The notes: generated by a model from the letters alone, not told the origin. A DNA stretch of 64,000 bases from Bacteroidales bacterium (GCA_021740625.1 JAIOZK010000012.1:55246-119245); one strand, 5' to 3'. Positions 32,800-43,707 are shown, counted from the first letter of the stretch. Numbers and translations: made by a program.

Positions 32800-35784
32800 T
32801 TACTGTATAAGAACCCTCCGGGTATGTTTGCTTCCATCAACATGCACGACCTGAATGAAATAAAGGCCGCTACCTGCAAAGTTGTTTATTCGGGTTTTAA
32901 AACCTGAAACATAGATTTCCTGCTCCAATTCTCCAAGCACATTGTAAACTCTGATCGTTTCGTTCTTCGTGGGATCGCACAATATGTTTACATATTGCTT
33001 TGCCGGATTGGGATAAACTTTGATCTCATTGATACTGCTTTCCTGTATACCGACCGGGCCAACTTGAATATATTCTTCTTTTGTGAGCGTATGTGTTCCG
33101 AACATATTGCTAACGGTTAAACTCACATCATACAGCCCCATGCTTGTATAGTGGATTCCCGTAGGATCCTGCAGAGAAGAAGTTTCGGGGATACCACCTT
33201 CGAAGTTCCATTCCCAGGTATCAGGATCTCCTGTGGAAAGATCGGTGAAATCAACGAAACCACCAACATCTACAATGGTATCACTTGCAGTGAAATCGGC
33301 CAGTGGACCCTCGGTCACAAAAATATAATCTTCCTTGATCTCTGTTGATTCACCTGCTTCATTGGAAACGGTGAGCGTTACATCAAATTCACCCGGGTTG
33401 CTATAATAAATACCAGGAGGATTTTGTCCTTCATAAGTTTCCGGCTCACCACCTTCAAAAGTCCATGACCATGAAGTTGGATCATTGGCAGAAAGATCGG
33501 AATAATAAACCGTATCCCCAACACCGATGGATGTCGGGTCACCCTCGAAATCAGCCAATGGCTCAAGCACACAAGCGTAACCGGGTGTGCCATAAATCGT
33601 ATCATTTTCAGCATTAACCGCTGCCATGTGGATGGATGCAGTCCAGTTTTCTCCCAGGGCATTATCGAGTGTGAAGTCACAGAATCGCAGTGATGGACCA
33701 TTGCCATCTGGCTCGACTGGCCAGGGAGATGAATCATCATAATTAACGCTGTCGATTACAAATCCCATGTCGTCAATCAGCACCAAGGATTCTCCGCTAT
33801 TGCTGAGAGAGCCATCAGTCCACTCCCAGGAGGTAGCACCAAAAGTATTTTGCATGGCATCGGCATCCACTGCAACAAGCATGTACTCACCAGGGTTTAA
33901 TTCAATATTCGGGAAGTTGAAAATAATCCCTTCCCGGAAACTAAATCCATTCATATCAACAACTTCAGTGTCATTGTTATAAATTTCAATGTATTCCAGG
34001 GAGTCATTCCCTGATTCAGGAGGATTGTACATGATCTCGGAAATCATAAGATCGGGTATAACGACAGGTTCTATGATAGAGAACAAACCCGACTCACCAG
34101 TGGCATCAGCAAAAGCGTGATCCGAGATCCTGATCTTACAATCATAACTTGTTGTTTGATCTGGAGCAATATTCCAGGTCCAGTATTCCTGGCTGGCCGG
34201 TACATCCGTTGCCAAATATTCCCAGCTTGGATTTCCGCTTGAAGCATTTAATGTCAGCTCAATATCGACATATTGCAATGTATTTGATGCCTCCCAGGTT
34301 ATATCATGCGTTGTGCCCTGTTGCCAGATATCACCAGCTTCTGGGGCAGTAACATTAATAGCACCTAGCGGTGTAACAGTACCCGTAATCTCTATCTCAT
34401 CCACATCCCATCTCCTGGGAGAACCACTGCTCAGGTATTGAAAGGCAACATAAACGTTTTCGCCTGTGATTGTCGACAAATCAATATAACCTGAAGACTC
34501 CCAACTGTCGCTGTTTGCAGGTTTGGTGAATGCAAGCTCCGTCCAGTTTGCAGTTGTCGGATCTCCGCCGGCATAATCAGTTGAGTATTTCAATTTGAGC
34601 TCATCATCCGTATTTCCGTATTTCCATTTGGTATAAAATACAATTTGTTCATCATTGTAATCGTCCAGGTTCATGGCAGGAGAGATCAACCAGTCATCAC
34701 TGGGTTCATTTTCCTGGTAACCGTTCATTTCGGCAAAATAAGTGGTATTAAGAGCGCCCCCATAATTCATTACCTGCCAGTCTTTATCGCTCGCAACCGA
34801 GAAGGTTGTCCATGTCTGGAAATCCCCATCTTCAAAATCGTTTGTATTGATGGCAAAATCGGTTGTATCACTGGCTGCAGGAGCATTGCCATCAGTTTTA
34901 TAATCGATATTGGTACCTGCATTGGTATATGGATATATCTCAAAGAAATATTCTGTTTCCGACTCCAGGCGGAAGAAGGTAGCTGTTTCTTCACCGTAAT
35001 TAATATTCAGGGCACCGCTTCCGTCGCTCATATCTGTATCATCAGCAACCGGTGTACCGTCTACCGGAGCAGTAATATTATCCTGATCACTTGCCTTGAT
35101 AAGGTATGCATCCGGAAGTTGGGCCCCGGTGGCATCGGTCCAGTCGAGTGTGATGGAAAGTCCGTTCGCATCGGCTGAAAAGGCTGTCGGATAATTGGTA
35201 GGTTCGGGAGCAGGTCCTGAAAAAGACTGGTTGTTATTCAAGGCCCCGGGTGTTTCAGGGGCAGGCTGTTCCCAGGTAAAAGCATTGTATTGTGTGCCAT
35301 TTCCTGAAAGCTGCAATGATTCACCTGCCGGTGTGGAACTGGTTTCTTCAACACCTATATCAACGGAGGTCATTCCTGATGCCGGTCCGTCTGAAGCTGT
35401 GAAGGTACCTTCGTAGCTTAAAAACTGTCCCGTAACAACTGTACCCTGATAATCAATGCAAAGTCCATCCGGCCCACCATTTTGTATACTGCTGGGATAC
35501 CAGGTATAGAATGTAAAATTACCGGATGTATTTCCAACAGTAAAATTATCAAGTGTTTCCGAGTCATATTCTGATCCGCCATTACCATTGTAAAGTGTAA
35601 TGGTAAAATCACTCAGGGAATAGCTTCCCGGGTTTTCGAGTACAACTTCAACAAATTCTCCTACATCGGAACCTGCGTTGTCATAATGCAATTCGTTGAT
35701 CCAAATATTTTGTGCTGATAATGTTACTGTTCCCAGCAACAAAGGAAGGATCAGAAAGCTGTAAAAAAAGTAAGATTTCTTCAT
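32800..35784 (-). CDS. type IX-secreted multidomain protein: lamin-tail, FN3, adhesin-like, PKD (longer paralogue)
   Basis: A 994-aa secreted protein. Signal peptide to about residue 24 (LGTVTLSAQ); lamin-tail-like domain (28-190; WINELHYDNAGSDVGEFVEV); FN3-like domain (195-320); adhesin-like jelly roll (325-470; DDWLISPAMNLDDYN, RRWDVDEIEITG); a domain opening VTAPEAGDIWQQGTTHDITW; a second lamin-tail domain (about 578-720; MISEIMYNPPESGNDSLEYI); two PKD domains (about 735-905; DLSANDPTSWSWTFEGGEPE and DLSTGDPDTWEWNFEGGIPE); and a type IX sorting domain (VYPNPAKQYVNIL ... LYFIQVVHVDG). Likely cell-surface or released. A 7/8 match to the -7 octamer lies at 35825-35832 on the minus strand. Confidence 0.87.
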   Translation of the reverse strand: MKKSYFFYSFLILPLLLGTVTLSAQNIWINELHYDNAGSDVGEFVEVVLENPGSYSLSDFTITLYNGNGGSEYDSETLDNFTVGNTSGNFTFYTWYPSSIQNGGPDGLCIDYQGTVVTGQFLSYEGTFTASDGPASGMTSVDIGVEETSSTPAGESLQLSGNGTQYNAFTWEQPAPETPGALNNNQSFSGPAPEPTNYPTAFSADANGLSITLDWTDATGAQLPDAYLIKASDQDNITAPVDGTPVADDTDMSDGSGALNINYGEETATFFRLESETEYFFEIYPYTNAGTNIDYKTDGNAPAASDTTDFAINTNDFEDGDFQTWTTFSVASDKDWQVMNYGGALNTTYFAEMNGYQENEPSDDWLISPAMNLDDYNDEQIVFYTKWKYGNTDDELKLKYSTDYAGGDPTTANWTELAFTKPANSDSWESSGYIDLSTITGENVYVAFQYLSSGSPRRWDVDEIEITGTVTPLGAINVTAPEAGDIWQQGTTHDITWEASNTLQYVDIELTLNASSGNPSWEYLATDVPASQEYWTWNIAPDQTTSYDCKIRISDHAFADATGESGLFSIIEPVVIPDLMISEIMYNPPESGNDSLEYIEIYNNDTEVVDMNGFSFREGIIFNFPNIELNPGEYMLVAVDADAMQNTFGATSWEWTDGSLSNSGESLVLIDDMGFVIDSVNYDDSSPWPVEPDGNGPSLRFCDFTLDNALGENWTASIHMAAVNAENDTIYGTPGYACVLEPLADFEGDPTSIGVGDTVYYSDLSANDPTSWSWTFEGGEPETYEGQNPPGIYYSNPGEFDVTLTVSNEAGESTEIKEDYIFVTEGPLADFTASDTIVDVGGFVDFTDLSTGDPDTWEWNFEGGIPETSSLQDPTGIHYTSMGLYDVSLTVSNMFGTHTLTKEEYIQVGPVGIQESSINEIKVYPNPAKQYVNILCDPTKNETIRVYNVLGELEQEIYVSGFKTRINNFAGSGLYFIQVVHVDGSKHTRRVLIQ

Positions 35785-35930
35785 AAGATAATTTTGATTT
35801 TGTTCCTATTACGATTCCTGTTTGCAAATATCCTACTAATATAATGAGGCATGAAAGATTCAGGATTATCTTTACGTTAAAAAATATCAACCATCCACCT
35901 TAATTATTGTTAATAACTATGATATTACCA

Positions 35931-35964
35931 TAAAAAAAGCCCTTCCGGTATATCCGAAAGGGCT
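35931..35964 (-). terminator. intrinsic terminator of dnaK
   Basis: Stem AGCCCTTCCGG (35938-35948) / CCGAAAGGGCT (35954-35964), 10 of 11 paired, loop of 5 nt. On the minus strand it runs into seven T, 20 nt past the dnaK stop. Confidence 0.85.
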
Positions 35965-35984
35965 GTTTGTATGATCGTGTGCGA

Positions 35985-37928
35985 TTACTTTTTATCGTCG
36001 TCATCAACTTCTTCAAAGTCGACATCGGTTACTTCATCATCGTTGGAACCTTTTTTCTCGTCTTTGGGTTGTTGACTTTCGCCACCTGCTTGCTGACCTG
36101 CATCTGCACCAGGCTGTCCCTGTCCCTGGGTAGCCTTGTACATTTCCTCACTGGCTTGCTGCCAGTTCTGGTTTAGTTTTGCTGTAGCAGCATCAATGGC
36201 ATCCAGGTCTTTTTTGGCGTGTGCATCTTTCAACTCCTTGAGAGCATCCTCAATGGGTTGTTTTTTCTCTGCCGGGATTTTATCACCAAATTCTTTCAAC
36301 TGTTTTTCAGTCTGGAAAATCAAACCATCGGCAGTGTTCATTTTATCAATTCTTTCTTTCTCTTTCTTATCTGCCTCTGCATTGGCTTCAGCTTCTTCTT
36401 TCATTTTCTTGATCTCATCATCAGACAATCCTGAAGAAGCTTCAATCCTGATCTGCTGTGATTTTCCGGTTGCTTTATCTTTTGCCGAAACATTCAGAAT
36501 ACCATTGGAGTCGATGTCAAATGTGACTTCGATCTGTGGTACTCCACGCGGGGCTGGTGGAATTCCATCCAGGTGGAAGCGTCCAATGCTTTTGTTTTGA
36601 TTGGCCATAGGCCTTTCGCCCTGCAGCACATGAATTTCCACTGATGTCTGATTATCGGCAGCCGTGCTGAAGGTTTCCGATTTTTTGGTCGGAATTGTCG
36701 TATTGGCTTCGATCAGTTTGGTCATCACCCCGCCAAGGGTTTCAATACCCAGCGAAAGGGGTGTAACATCCAGCAGCAATACATCTTTTACATCACCAGC
36801 CAGCACACCGCCCTGAATAGCGGCACCGATGGCCACAACTTCATCAGGGTTTACGCCCTTTGAAGGATCTTTTCCGAAATAATCCTTTACAACTTTCTGA
36901 ATTGATGGCATACGGGTTGATCCTCCAACAAGAATAACTTCATTGATGTCGGATGGCGTCAGGCCAGCATCTTTCATTGCCTTCTTAACAGGATCAATTG
37001 TTTTTTGCACAAGCTGATCTGTCAACTGATCAAATTTTGAACGGCTGAGCTTTTTGACCAGGTGCTTCGGAACCCCGTCAACCGGCATCAGATAAGGCAG
37101 GTTGATTTCTGTTTCTGTGGAGCTTGATAGTTCAATCTTGGCTTTTTCTGCTGCTTCTTTCAAACGCTGCATGGCCATTGGATCTTTATGAAGGTCAACC
37201 CCATTGTCTTTTTTAAATTCCTCAGCCAGCCATTCGATCACAGCATCGTCAAAATCATCTCCACCCAGGTGTGTATCCCCGTTGGTGGATTTAACTTCAA
37301 ATACTCCGTCGCCTAGCTCGAGGATAGAAATATCAAATGTACCCCCACCCAAATCGAATACAGCAACTTTGACATCCGATTGTTTTTTGTCAAGACCATA
37401 TGCAAGCGATGCGGCAGTGGGCTCATTGATGATTCTTTTTACGGTTAAACCGGCAATCTCGCCTGCTTCTTTGGTTGCCTGACGTTGAGAATCACTGAAA
37501 TAAGCAGGTACCGTAATAACAGCTTCTGTTACAGTGCTACCCAGGTAATCTTCAGCAGTCTTTTTCATTTTCTGCAAGACCATTGCAGAGATTTCCTGTG
37601 GTGTGTACAATCTCTCACCTATTTTAACCCTGGGGAGATTATTATCGCTTTTTTCTACCGTATAAGGTACTCTTTTAATCTCTTTGGCAACTCTGTCATA
37701 GGTTTCACCCATGAATCTTTTGATTGAATAAACTGTATTTTGTGGATTGGTAATGGCCTGTCTTTTGGCGGGATCACCAATTTTTCTTTCCCCATTTTCG
37801 GTGAAGCCAACGATGGAAGGGGTGGTTCGTCTGCCCTCACTGTTGGGGATAACGACGGGCTCATTACCTTCCATTACAGCAACACACGAATTTGTTGTTC
37901 CTAAGTCAATTCCAATTATTTTTCCCAT
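35985..37928 (-). CDS. dnaK: molecular chaperone DnaK (Hsp70)
   Basis: A 647-aa Hsp70. The ATPase domain opens [20 protein letters not shown], with phosphate loops [19 protein letters not shown] and [16 protein letters not shown]; the linker [19 protein letters not shown] precedes the substrate-binding domain ([18 protein letters not shown]). The C-terminal lid ends in a Gln/Gly-rich stretch and the acidic tail [16 protein letters not shown]. dnaJ and grpE are not adjacent, unlike in many bacteria. No TTTG/TAnnTTTG promoter is visible in the 246-nt gap upstream (37929-38174). Confidence 0.98.
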   Translation of the reverse strand: MGKIIGIDLGTTNSCVAVMEGNEPVVIPNSEGRRTTPSIVGFTENGERKIGDPAKRQAITNPQNTVYSIKRFMGETYDRVAKEIKRVPYTVEKSDNNLPRVKIGERLYTPQEISAMVLQKMKKTAEDYLGSTVTEAVITVPAYFSDSQRQATKEAGEIAGLTVKRIINEPTAASLAYGLDKKQSDVKVAVFDLGGGTFDISILELGDGVFEVKSTNGDTHLGGDDFDDAVIEWLAEEFKKDNGVDLHKDPMAMQRLKEAAEKAKIELSSSTETEINLPYLMPVDGVPKHLVKKLSRSKFDQLTDQLVQKTIDPVKKAMKDAGLTPSDINEVILVGGSTRMPSIQKVVKDYFGKDPSKGVNPDEVVAIGAAIQGGVLAGDVKDVLLLDVTPLSLGIETLGGVMTKLIEANTTIPTKKSETFSTAADNQTSVEIHVLQGERPMANQNKSIGRFHLDGIPPAPRGVPQIEVTFDIDSNGILNVSAKDKATGKSQQIRIEASSGLSDDEIKKMKEEAEANAEADKKEKERIDKMNTADGLIFQTEKQLKEFGDKIPAEKKQPIEDALKELKDAHAKKDLDAIDAATAKLNQNWQQASEEMYKATQGQGQPGADAGQQAGGESQQPKDEKKGSNDDEVTDVDFEEVDDDDKK

Positions 37929-38174
37929 TTTGTCTATTGTTTTTTGTTTACAATTTTTTCTTTGGTCAATTCACTTGTCAATGATTATGCCATGAGAATG
38001 AAATATGCTCAGGATTTTGGCTTAATTTGCAGATAAACAGCAGGAAGACAAAGGATATCAAACCCAAACCTTTGTCAGGCAATTGTTTGCGGATGTAACA
38101 ATGTACTTTTAATAAGAAAATAGAGCAATGAAGAAAAGATAATTACAGCCCGGATTTATGACAAATCGTCAGCA

Positions 38175-39164
38175 TTATTCAAATTTCAGGCCCATATCTT
38201 TCAATCTCAGCAAGGACTCGAGGTGCAATGGTTTTTGTCTTACCTTTTGATAACGGCTTGAAAATATACCGATCCCATTTTCGACATTTGTAAATACCGA
38301 CCTGTCCTGAACAATGCCGCTGGTATTATTTACTTCAATATATGTATTGAGTTCATCAGCAGCAACGGAAATAATAAAATCCACCGAGAGTGGTCGTCTG
38401 CCGTTTACTTTGGCTTCTTCCTGGGGATCATTGTAAGGGATTTGATTTTCACATATCTGGAAAAAAGTTTCCGGTATATATGGAACTGACTTCTCCCCTG
38501 GCGGGCTTTCTGGTTTATCAACGGTAATGGATCCAACCGGCCATTCTACATAACGGGTTATGGAGTCAGACATATCACTCCGCTTCTCCTTGTAATAAAA
38601 CATGATACTCGTTTCGTATTTTTTCCCGTAATATGATGGATTCCACTTAAAGGACTGGGCTGCACCCGTAGGAGAAATAAAATTTGCGGAACCGAAGGGC
38701 CGTGGTACCAGAATTTGAAAATCCCGCACCAGTTCTGTTTCTGCAAATGCACTGTCAGCATTCAAATCATTCACAACAATTTGATATGTATTATTTTCAT
38801 TCAAAACCTTCAGACAGGTATAATACAACTTCTTTGTATTAAAATCCCCCGGTTTGGTATAATACGTAGTTGTATCCATGATGACTTTATCAAGCAGGCT
38901 GCCATTTTCATCCATTTCAAGCAGGTAAACCTGCACACTGTCGGGATAGTATTCGTTAATACCTTCAATTTTTGCCGCATCAAAAGCATTTTCACTTGTA
39001 ATAAAAGCCTTGTTAACCCTGACATAATGTATTGAATCTTTCTGATTGAGCAGTCCGTATATAATGGGAGTTTGCTTGAATTCACCGATAAGATCAACCT
39101 CTGTTTCGCAGGCTGAGATCATCAGAAGGGACAATAGGATAAAAGGTGCAACAACTTTTTTCAT
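38175..39164 (-). CDS. outer-membrane-type lipoprotein, DUF4249-like
   Basis: A 329-aa lipoprotein. Lipobox LMISAC with the lipidated Cys at residue 19, then ETEVDLIGEFKQTPIIYGLL and YVRVNKAFI, the pattern of DUF4249-type lipoproteins often linked to TonB/SusC-type systems. The rest is beta-rich with Tyr-Lys-Glu loops (for example KYETSIMFYYKEKRS). No SusC/SusD or TonB gene is in reach here. Function not known. Confidence 0.75.
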   Translation of the reverse strand: MKKVVAPFILLSLLMISACETEVDLIGEFKQTPIIYGLLNQKDSIHYVRVNKAFITSENAFDAAKIEGINEYYPDSVQVYLLEMDENGSLLDKVIMDTTTYYTKPGDFNTKKLYYTCLKVLNENNTYQIVVNDLNADSAFAETELVRDFQILVPRPFGSANFISPTGAAQSFKWNPSYYGKKYETSIMFYYKEKRSDMSDSITRYVEWPVGSITVDKPESPPGEKSVPYIPETFFQICENQIPYNDPQEEAKVNGRRPLSVDFIISVAADELNTYIEVNNTSGIVQDRSVFTNVENGIGIFSSRYQKVRQKPLHLESLLRLKDMGLKFE

Positions 39165-39183
39165 CTAAGTAATTTTGAGGCGT

Positions 39184-39191
39184 CAAATATA
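39184..39191 (-). promoter_or_regulatory. -7 promoter octamer of the DUF4249-like gene
   Basis: Minus strand TATATTTG matches TAnnTTTG and ends 19 nt before the ATG at 39164. Confidence 0.4.
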
Positions 39192-39276
39192 TATTTTTTA
39201 ACTTACATTTCGTGCATATATTATTTCAGATGCGTGCATTTTTGGAAAAAAGCTACCGCAGGACATATATTTGCTG

Positions 39277-39284
39277 TAAGTTTG
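39277..39284 (+). promoter_or_regulatory. -7 promoter octamer of panB
   Basis: TAAGTTTG matches TAnnTTTG and ends 29 nt before the panB ATG. No clear -33 TTTG. Confidence 0.38.
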
Positions 39285-39313
39285 CATATGAAATAATAAT
39301 GATCTGTTGAACA

Positions 39314-40132
39314 ATGACTTCAAAATTCAAAGACGTAAAGAAAGTTACCACCCATGTTTTGCAGGAAATGAAATTAAAGGGCGAAAAGATCGCCGTTCTC
39401 ACAGCATATGATTTTTCCATGGCCGGCATACTGGATGAATCCGGCATTGATATGATTCTGGTTGGTGATTCTGCATCCAACGTAATGGCAGGAAACCGCA
39501 CGACCCTTCCCATCACACTGAACGAGATGATCTATCATGCCAAATCGGTCATGAAAGCTGTTGGCAGGGCACTGGTCATCGTGGATCTACCCTTCGGTAC
39601 CTACCAGGGTAATTCGAAGGAAGCCCTGAACTCTGCAATCCGGATCATGAAAGAATCCGGAGCCAACGGGATCAAAATGGAAGGTGGCCGTGAAATCATA
39701 GAATCGGTGGAAAGAATCCTTTCGGCAGGAATCCCTGTCATCGGCCACCTCGGCCTGACTCCACAATCCATTCATAAGTTTGGAACCTACGTTGTTAGGG
39801 CAACCCAGAAAGAAGAAGCAGATAAGCTTGTTGAAGACGCTCACCTTTTAGAAGAAGCCGGATGTTTCGGTGTTGTACTGGAAAAGATCCCGGCCGATCT
39901 GGGAGAAAAAGTCACCAATGAACTGAAAATCCCTACCATTGGCATTGGTGCCGGCAGCAAAGTAGACGGACAGGTCTTGGTGTTACATGATATGCTGGGG
40001 ATCACACAAAAATTCTCACCAAGATTTTTAAGAAGGTATCACAATTTACGGGAAGAAATCAGGGGATCGGTCCAGGCATATATCGATGATGTAAAAACCA
40101 TTAACTTCCCTAACGAAAGAGAACAATATTAG
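39314..40132 (+). CDS. panB: PanB, 3-methyl-2-oxobutanoate hydroxymethyltransferase
   Basis: A 272-aa TIM-barrel enzyme that makes ketopantoate from 2-oxoisovalerate and 5,10-methylene-THF, the first step of pantothenate synthesis. Family motifs: [15 protein letters not shown] near the start, the metal-binding [11 protein letters not shown] (Asp52), [27 protein letters not shown] and the catalytic Glu in VLEKIPADL, then [20 protein letters not shown]. Full length. Five bases before the RluA gene, hence cotranscribed. Confidence 0.96.
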   Translation: MTSKFKDVKKVTTHVLQEMKLKGEKIAVLTAYDFSMAGILDESGIDMILVGDSASNVMAGNRTTLPITLNEMIYHAKSVMKAVGRALVIVDLPFGTYQGNSKEALNSAIRIMKESGANGIKMEGGREIIESVERILSAGIPVIGHLGLTPQSIHKFGTYVVRATQKEEADKLVEDAHLLEEAGCFGVVLEKIPADLGEKVTNELKIPTIGIGAGSKVDGQVLVLHDMLGITQKFSPRFLRRYHNLREEIRGSVQAYIDDVKTINFPNEREQY

Positions 40133-40137
40133 GGTTT

Positions 40138-40857
40138 ATGGGATTTGGAAAATATTCTCAGAAGATCTCAGCCGAAGATATCTTGCATGAGGATAATCAT
40201 CTGTTGATCATCAATAAATATCCCACCGAGATCGTGCAGGCCGACAAAACAGGTGATATTCCACTGGTAGACAAAGTACGCGAATACATCAAAGTGCGTG
40301 ATAATAAGCCCGGCAATGTTTTCATGGGCCTTGTGCATCGCATCGACAGGCCCGTAAGCGGAGCCCTGATCTTTGCAAAAACCGGCAAAGCCCTGCTCCG
40401 CATGAGTGAGCTTTTGAAAGAACGGGAAATCAGGAAAATATACTGGGCTGTGGTCAAAAATCCCCCTCCCAGGCAATCCGACCACCTGCTTCAATATCTC
40501 AGGCGCAACCGAAAAAGAAACAAGTCCTTTGCCTATAACAAGGAAGTCAGGAATTCGCAAAAGGCAGAACTCAAATATAAGTTGCTGGCAGAAAGTGATA
40601 ATTATTTCTTGCTGGAAGTAGAATTGCTCACCGGTCGTCATCACCAGATCAGGGTGCAGCTATCCAGCATCGGCTGCCCCATTAAGGGAGATGTTAAATA
40701 TGGCTTCGACCGCACCAACGAGGATGCATCCATTCACCTGCACAGCAGAAAACTTGAGTTTATCCATCCCGTTAAAAAAGAAAAAATATCAATTGTCGCA
40801 GGCATTCCGCATGCTGATAATCTGTGGGATCATTTTCAGAAAGTGATTGCCAAATAA
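40138..40857 (+). CDS. RluA-family pseudouridine synthase
   Basis: A 239-aa pseudouridine synthase. Motif II with the catalytic Asp is HRIDRPVSGALIFAKT, followed by the closing motif ELLTGRHHQIRVQLSSIGCP and the IKGDVKYG segment. It lacks the N-terminal S4 domain of RluC/RluD, so it is a short RluA-type enzyme; the target base in 23S rRNA or tRNA cannot be told from sequence. Starts 5 nt after panB and ends 18 nt before the next gene. Confidence 0.9.
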   Translation: MGFGKYSQKISAEDILHEDNHLLIINKYPTEIVQADKTGDIPLVDKVREYIKVRDNKPGNVFMGLVHRIDRPVSGALIFAKTGKALLRMSELLKEREIRKIYWAVVKNPPPRQSDHLLQYLRRNRKRNKSFAYNKEVRNSQKAELKYKLLAESDNYFLLEVELLTGRHHQIRVQLSSIGCPIKGDVKYGFDRTNEDASIHLHSRKLEFIHPVKKEKISIVAGIPHADNLWDHFQKVIAK

Positions 40858-40875
40858 GTTGACTATTTTTATCGA

Positions 40876-43707
40876 ATGATATTCAAGGGACTTAAAACTG
40901 TAACTTTCATACTCTCCTTCGCACTTCTCTGTGGAATGGCACATGCCCAATATTTTGAAACCGGGCAGGAACCCGCATCAGTCAACTGGAAGCAGATCAA
41001 TACCGCCCACTTCCAGATCATATACCCGGATGAATATCATCAGAGTGCACAACGAATTGCGAACATACTGGATACTGTTTACTACATGAATTCACAGAGC
41101 CTGAAAGCAAAGCCAAAAAAGATCAGTCTTGTATTGCATGTGAATACTTCCAACTCCAATGCATATGTTGCCTGGGCGCCGAAAAGAATGGAGTTCTTTA
41201 CTGCACCCCCACAAAATGCATATCCCCAGCGATGGCTGCAACAACTGGCCCTGCATGAATACCGCCATGTTGTTCAGATAACAAAGATTAATCAGGGATT
41301 GACAAAGGCACTCTCATATATACTGGGCCAGCAGGGAACTGCAGGAGTGCTGGGTTTATATATCCCGCTCTGGTTTCTCGAAGGAGATGCAATATGCTCG
41401 GAAACAGCCCTGAGCCATGCAGGTCGTGGCAGGGTTCCTGATTTCAATATGCCGATCCGTGCACAGATACTCGAACAAGGGATCTACTTCTACGATAAAG
41501 CTGTTTTTGGCTCTTATCGTGATTATGTTCCCAATCACTATATACTTGGATATCAACTTGTGGCTTATGGCAGAAAAAAGTATGGCCCTGACATCTGGGA
41601 CCACACCCTGAATAAGGTGGGCAGGCGACCCTATTCAGTGGTTCCTTTCAACAATGGGATCAAAGACATCAGTGGAAAAACCAAAACCGGGTTTTACAGG
41701 GAATGCTTGGAATTCCTGCGGGAAACCTGGCAGAATCAAAAAGAAAATTCCAATTACAATCAAGCGGAGAAATTGAAGACTCCACCCAAAAAGTTTTACA
41801 CGAATTATAACCTTCCTTCTTTGATCGATGACAATACCTTAATCACCATAAGATCAGGAATAGATGACATTAGCCGTATCATCAGCATTGACAGGCACGG
41901 TAATGAAAAGATACTGCACACCCCCGGAGCCATCATCCCTGATGCACTCAGTTACAGCGACAGCATGCTGGCATGGGTTGAATTTAAAAGTCATCCCCGC
42001 TGGGCAGCCAAAAGTTACTCCAATATTAAAATACTAAATTTGAGGTCAGGAAAGGTCAGGCAACTCACAAAACAAAAGAATTTGTTTGCCCCGGCTTTTT
42101 CATCTGACGGGAAAAAAATTGCAGCCGTTCAGACATCCTCAAACGGTAAATATTCTCTACTAATCCTGGATTCTGAATCCGGTAAAAAACTGAAAGAAAT
42201 TACCACTGCTGAAAACTATTTTTTTGAGATACCTTCTTGGACATACGATGATAACAGGATTATTTGCAATGCACTGGGAGACTTTGGAAAAAAGATCATC
42301 CTGATCGATGTTGGTAGCGGCCGGATAGAAGCACTGACCCAGGATACATGGGAAGAGATCTCCGTTCCCCTGATCCTTAATGATACGGTTTATTTCACAG
42401 GATCCAGGTCGGGGATCAGCGATGTGTATGCTTTTGACATACACAAGAAAGAAATTTTCAGGGTATTTCGCTCTGAATACGGGATCATTGACCTGAATTT
42501 TACCCATGATGGGAAGAAACTGCTGTTCTCCGAATATTCTTCAGATGGCTACAGGCCTGTATCTTACCCTTTAAAGGAATTGGAATATCAGCCTGCAGAA
42601 GATGTTGAAAATCACGGACCCAGATTATATGAAAGTCTTACCAGGCAGGAAAACAGCATACTGGATGAATCTTCAATTCCTGATAAAGATTATCAGAGTG
42701 AAAATTACTCCCGTTTCAGAAACCTTTTCCGTTTTCATAGCTGGGCTCCTCTTTATATTGACATCGATCATGAAAGTTTTTCCCCGGGACTTACACTCAT
42801 GTCGCAAAACACCCTGAGTACTGCTTTTACCAGTCTTGGTTACGATTATGATCTCAACGAAGAAAACGGACGATATTTCATCAATTTTAGCTACCGCGGA
42901 TGGTTCCCGGTTATTGATATTGAAGCTGACTTCAGGACCAGAAGTACTATCGATACTGCAGGAAATAAAAAATGGCATGAAACCAATCTGACCCCATCTC
43001 TGAGTCTTCCCCTGAACCTGACCAATGGCAAGTATTACCAGGGACTCACTCCCAAAATAGGACTAACACAGAAGTTTATCAACAATGATAAAACCGGAGA
43101 TGTTAAGATCAATGATTTATCAATCAACATAGCCAATTTTCAATTGTTCTATTATCATCAACTGAGAAGATCACACAGAGATATTTATCCACGCTGGGGG
43201 CAAATCCTTGAACTGAATTACCGCCAGTCGGTATTCAAAAAAGGGATTCATGATCATATTTTGGCAGCCGAAGCCTACCTTTATTTTCCGGGAATCATCA
43301 GGCATCAGGGTTTGCGTATTTATGCCGGTTCGCAATGGAGTCGTGGCGATCATTATACTTTCGGCAACATCACATCTGTCTCAAGAGGAATCTCGTATGT
43401 TTTTGCAGATGATCTTTACAGCGCAAAGCTGGATTATATCATGCCCCTGCTCAGTCCTGACCTGAGTATTTCATCGCTCATATACATCAAACGTTTCACA
43501 CTCGGATTGTTTTACGATTACACACATGCCAGATCCGATCGCCTTTGGGGTCATTATGTATCCACTGGAATTGAACTGAAATCGGAGATGCACGTATTGC
43601 GCCTGATCGCTCCTTTCAATATTGGAATTAGAGGCATATACCTGCCCGAATTCAATGAGTTAAAAGCCGAATTAATTTTTGGAATAAACTTCAGCTCCCT
43701 TTATTAA
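40876..43707 (+). CDS. secreted HExxH metallopeptidase-like protein with beta-propeller and C-terminal barrel-like region
   Basis: A 943-aa exported protein. Signal peptide to about residue 25 (MAHAQ). A gluzincin-like peptidase domain follows, with the zinc motif HEYRH (127-131) in LALHEYRHVVQ and a downstream Glu (E169) in WFLEGDAICSE as third ligand. Residues about 300-580 resemble TolB/WD-type blades (LFAPAFSSDGKKIAAVQ, YFTGSRSGISDVYAFD, DLNFTHDGKKLLFSEYSSDG). The last 300 residues are beta strands with alternating aromatic residues, ending LKAELIFGINFSSLY, as in outer-membrane barrels. A surface protease or maturation factor is plausible. It follows the RluA gene by 18 nt. Confidence 0.75.
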   Translation: MIFKGLKTVTFILSFALLCGMAHAQYFETGQEPASVNWKQINTAHFQIIYPDEYHQSAQRIANILDTVYYMNSQSLKAKPKKISLVLHVNTSNSNAYVAWAPKRMEFFTAPPQNAYPQRWLQQLALHEYRHVVQITKINQGLTKALSYILGQQGTAGVLGLYIPLWFLEGDAICSETALSHAGRGRVPDFNMPIRAQILEQGIYFYDKAVFGSYRDYVPNHYILGYQLVAYGRKKYGPDIWDHTLNKVGRRPYSVVPFNNGIKDISGKTKTGFYRECLEFLRETWQNQKENSNYNQAEKLKTPPKKFYTNYNLPSLIDDNTLITIRSGIDDISRIISIDRHGNEKILHTPGAIIPDALSYSDSMLAWVEFKSHPRWAAKSYSNIKILNLRSGKVRQLTKQKNLFAPAFSSDGKKIAAVQTSSNGKYSLLILDSESGKKLKEITTAENYFFEIPSWTYDDNRIICNALGDFGKKIILIDVGSGRIEALTQDTWEEISVPLILNDTVYFTGSRSGISDVYAFDIHKKEIFRVFRSEYGIIDLNFTHDGKKLLFSEYSSDGYRPVSYPLKELEYQPAEDVENHGPRLYESLTRQENSILDESSIPDKDYQSENYSRFRNLFRFHSWAPLYIDIDHESFSPGLTLMSQNTLSTAFTSLGYDYDLNEENGRYFINFSYRGWFPVIDIEADFRTRSTIDTAGNKKWHETNLTPSLSLPLNLTNGKYYQGLTPKIGLTQKFINNDKTGDVKINDLSINIANFQLFYYHQLRRSHRDIYPRWGQILELNYRQSVFKKGIHDHILAAEAYLYFPGIIRHQGLRIYAGSQWSRGDHYTFGNITSVSRGISYVFADDLYSAKLDYIMPLLSPDLSISSLIYIKRFTLGLFYDYTHARSDRLWGHYVSTGIELKSEMHVLRLIAPFNIGIRGIYLPEFNELKAELIFGINFSSLY

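Noticed and set aside
34645..35178. 177-aa open frame opposite the 994-aa protein
   Set aside because: It is the antisense reading of strongly domain-structured coding sequence; no independent evidence.
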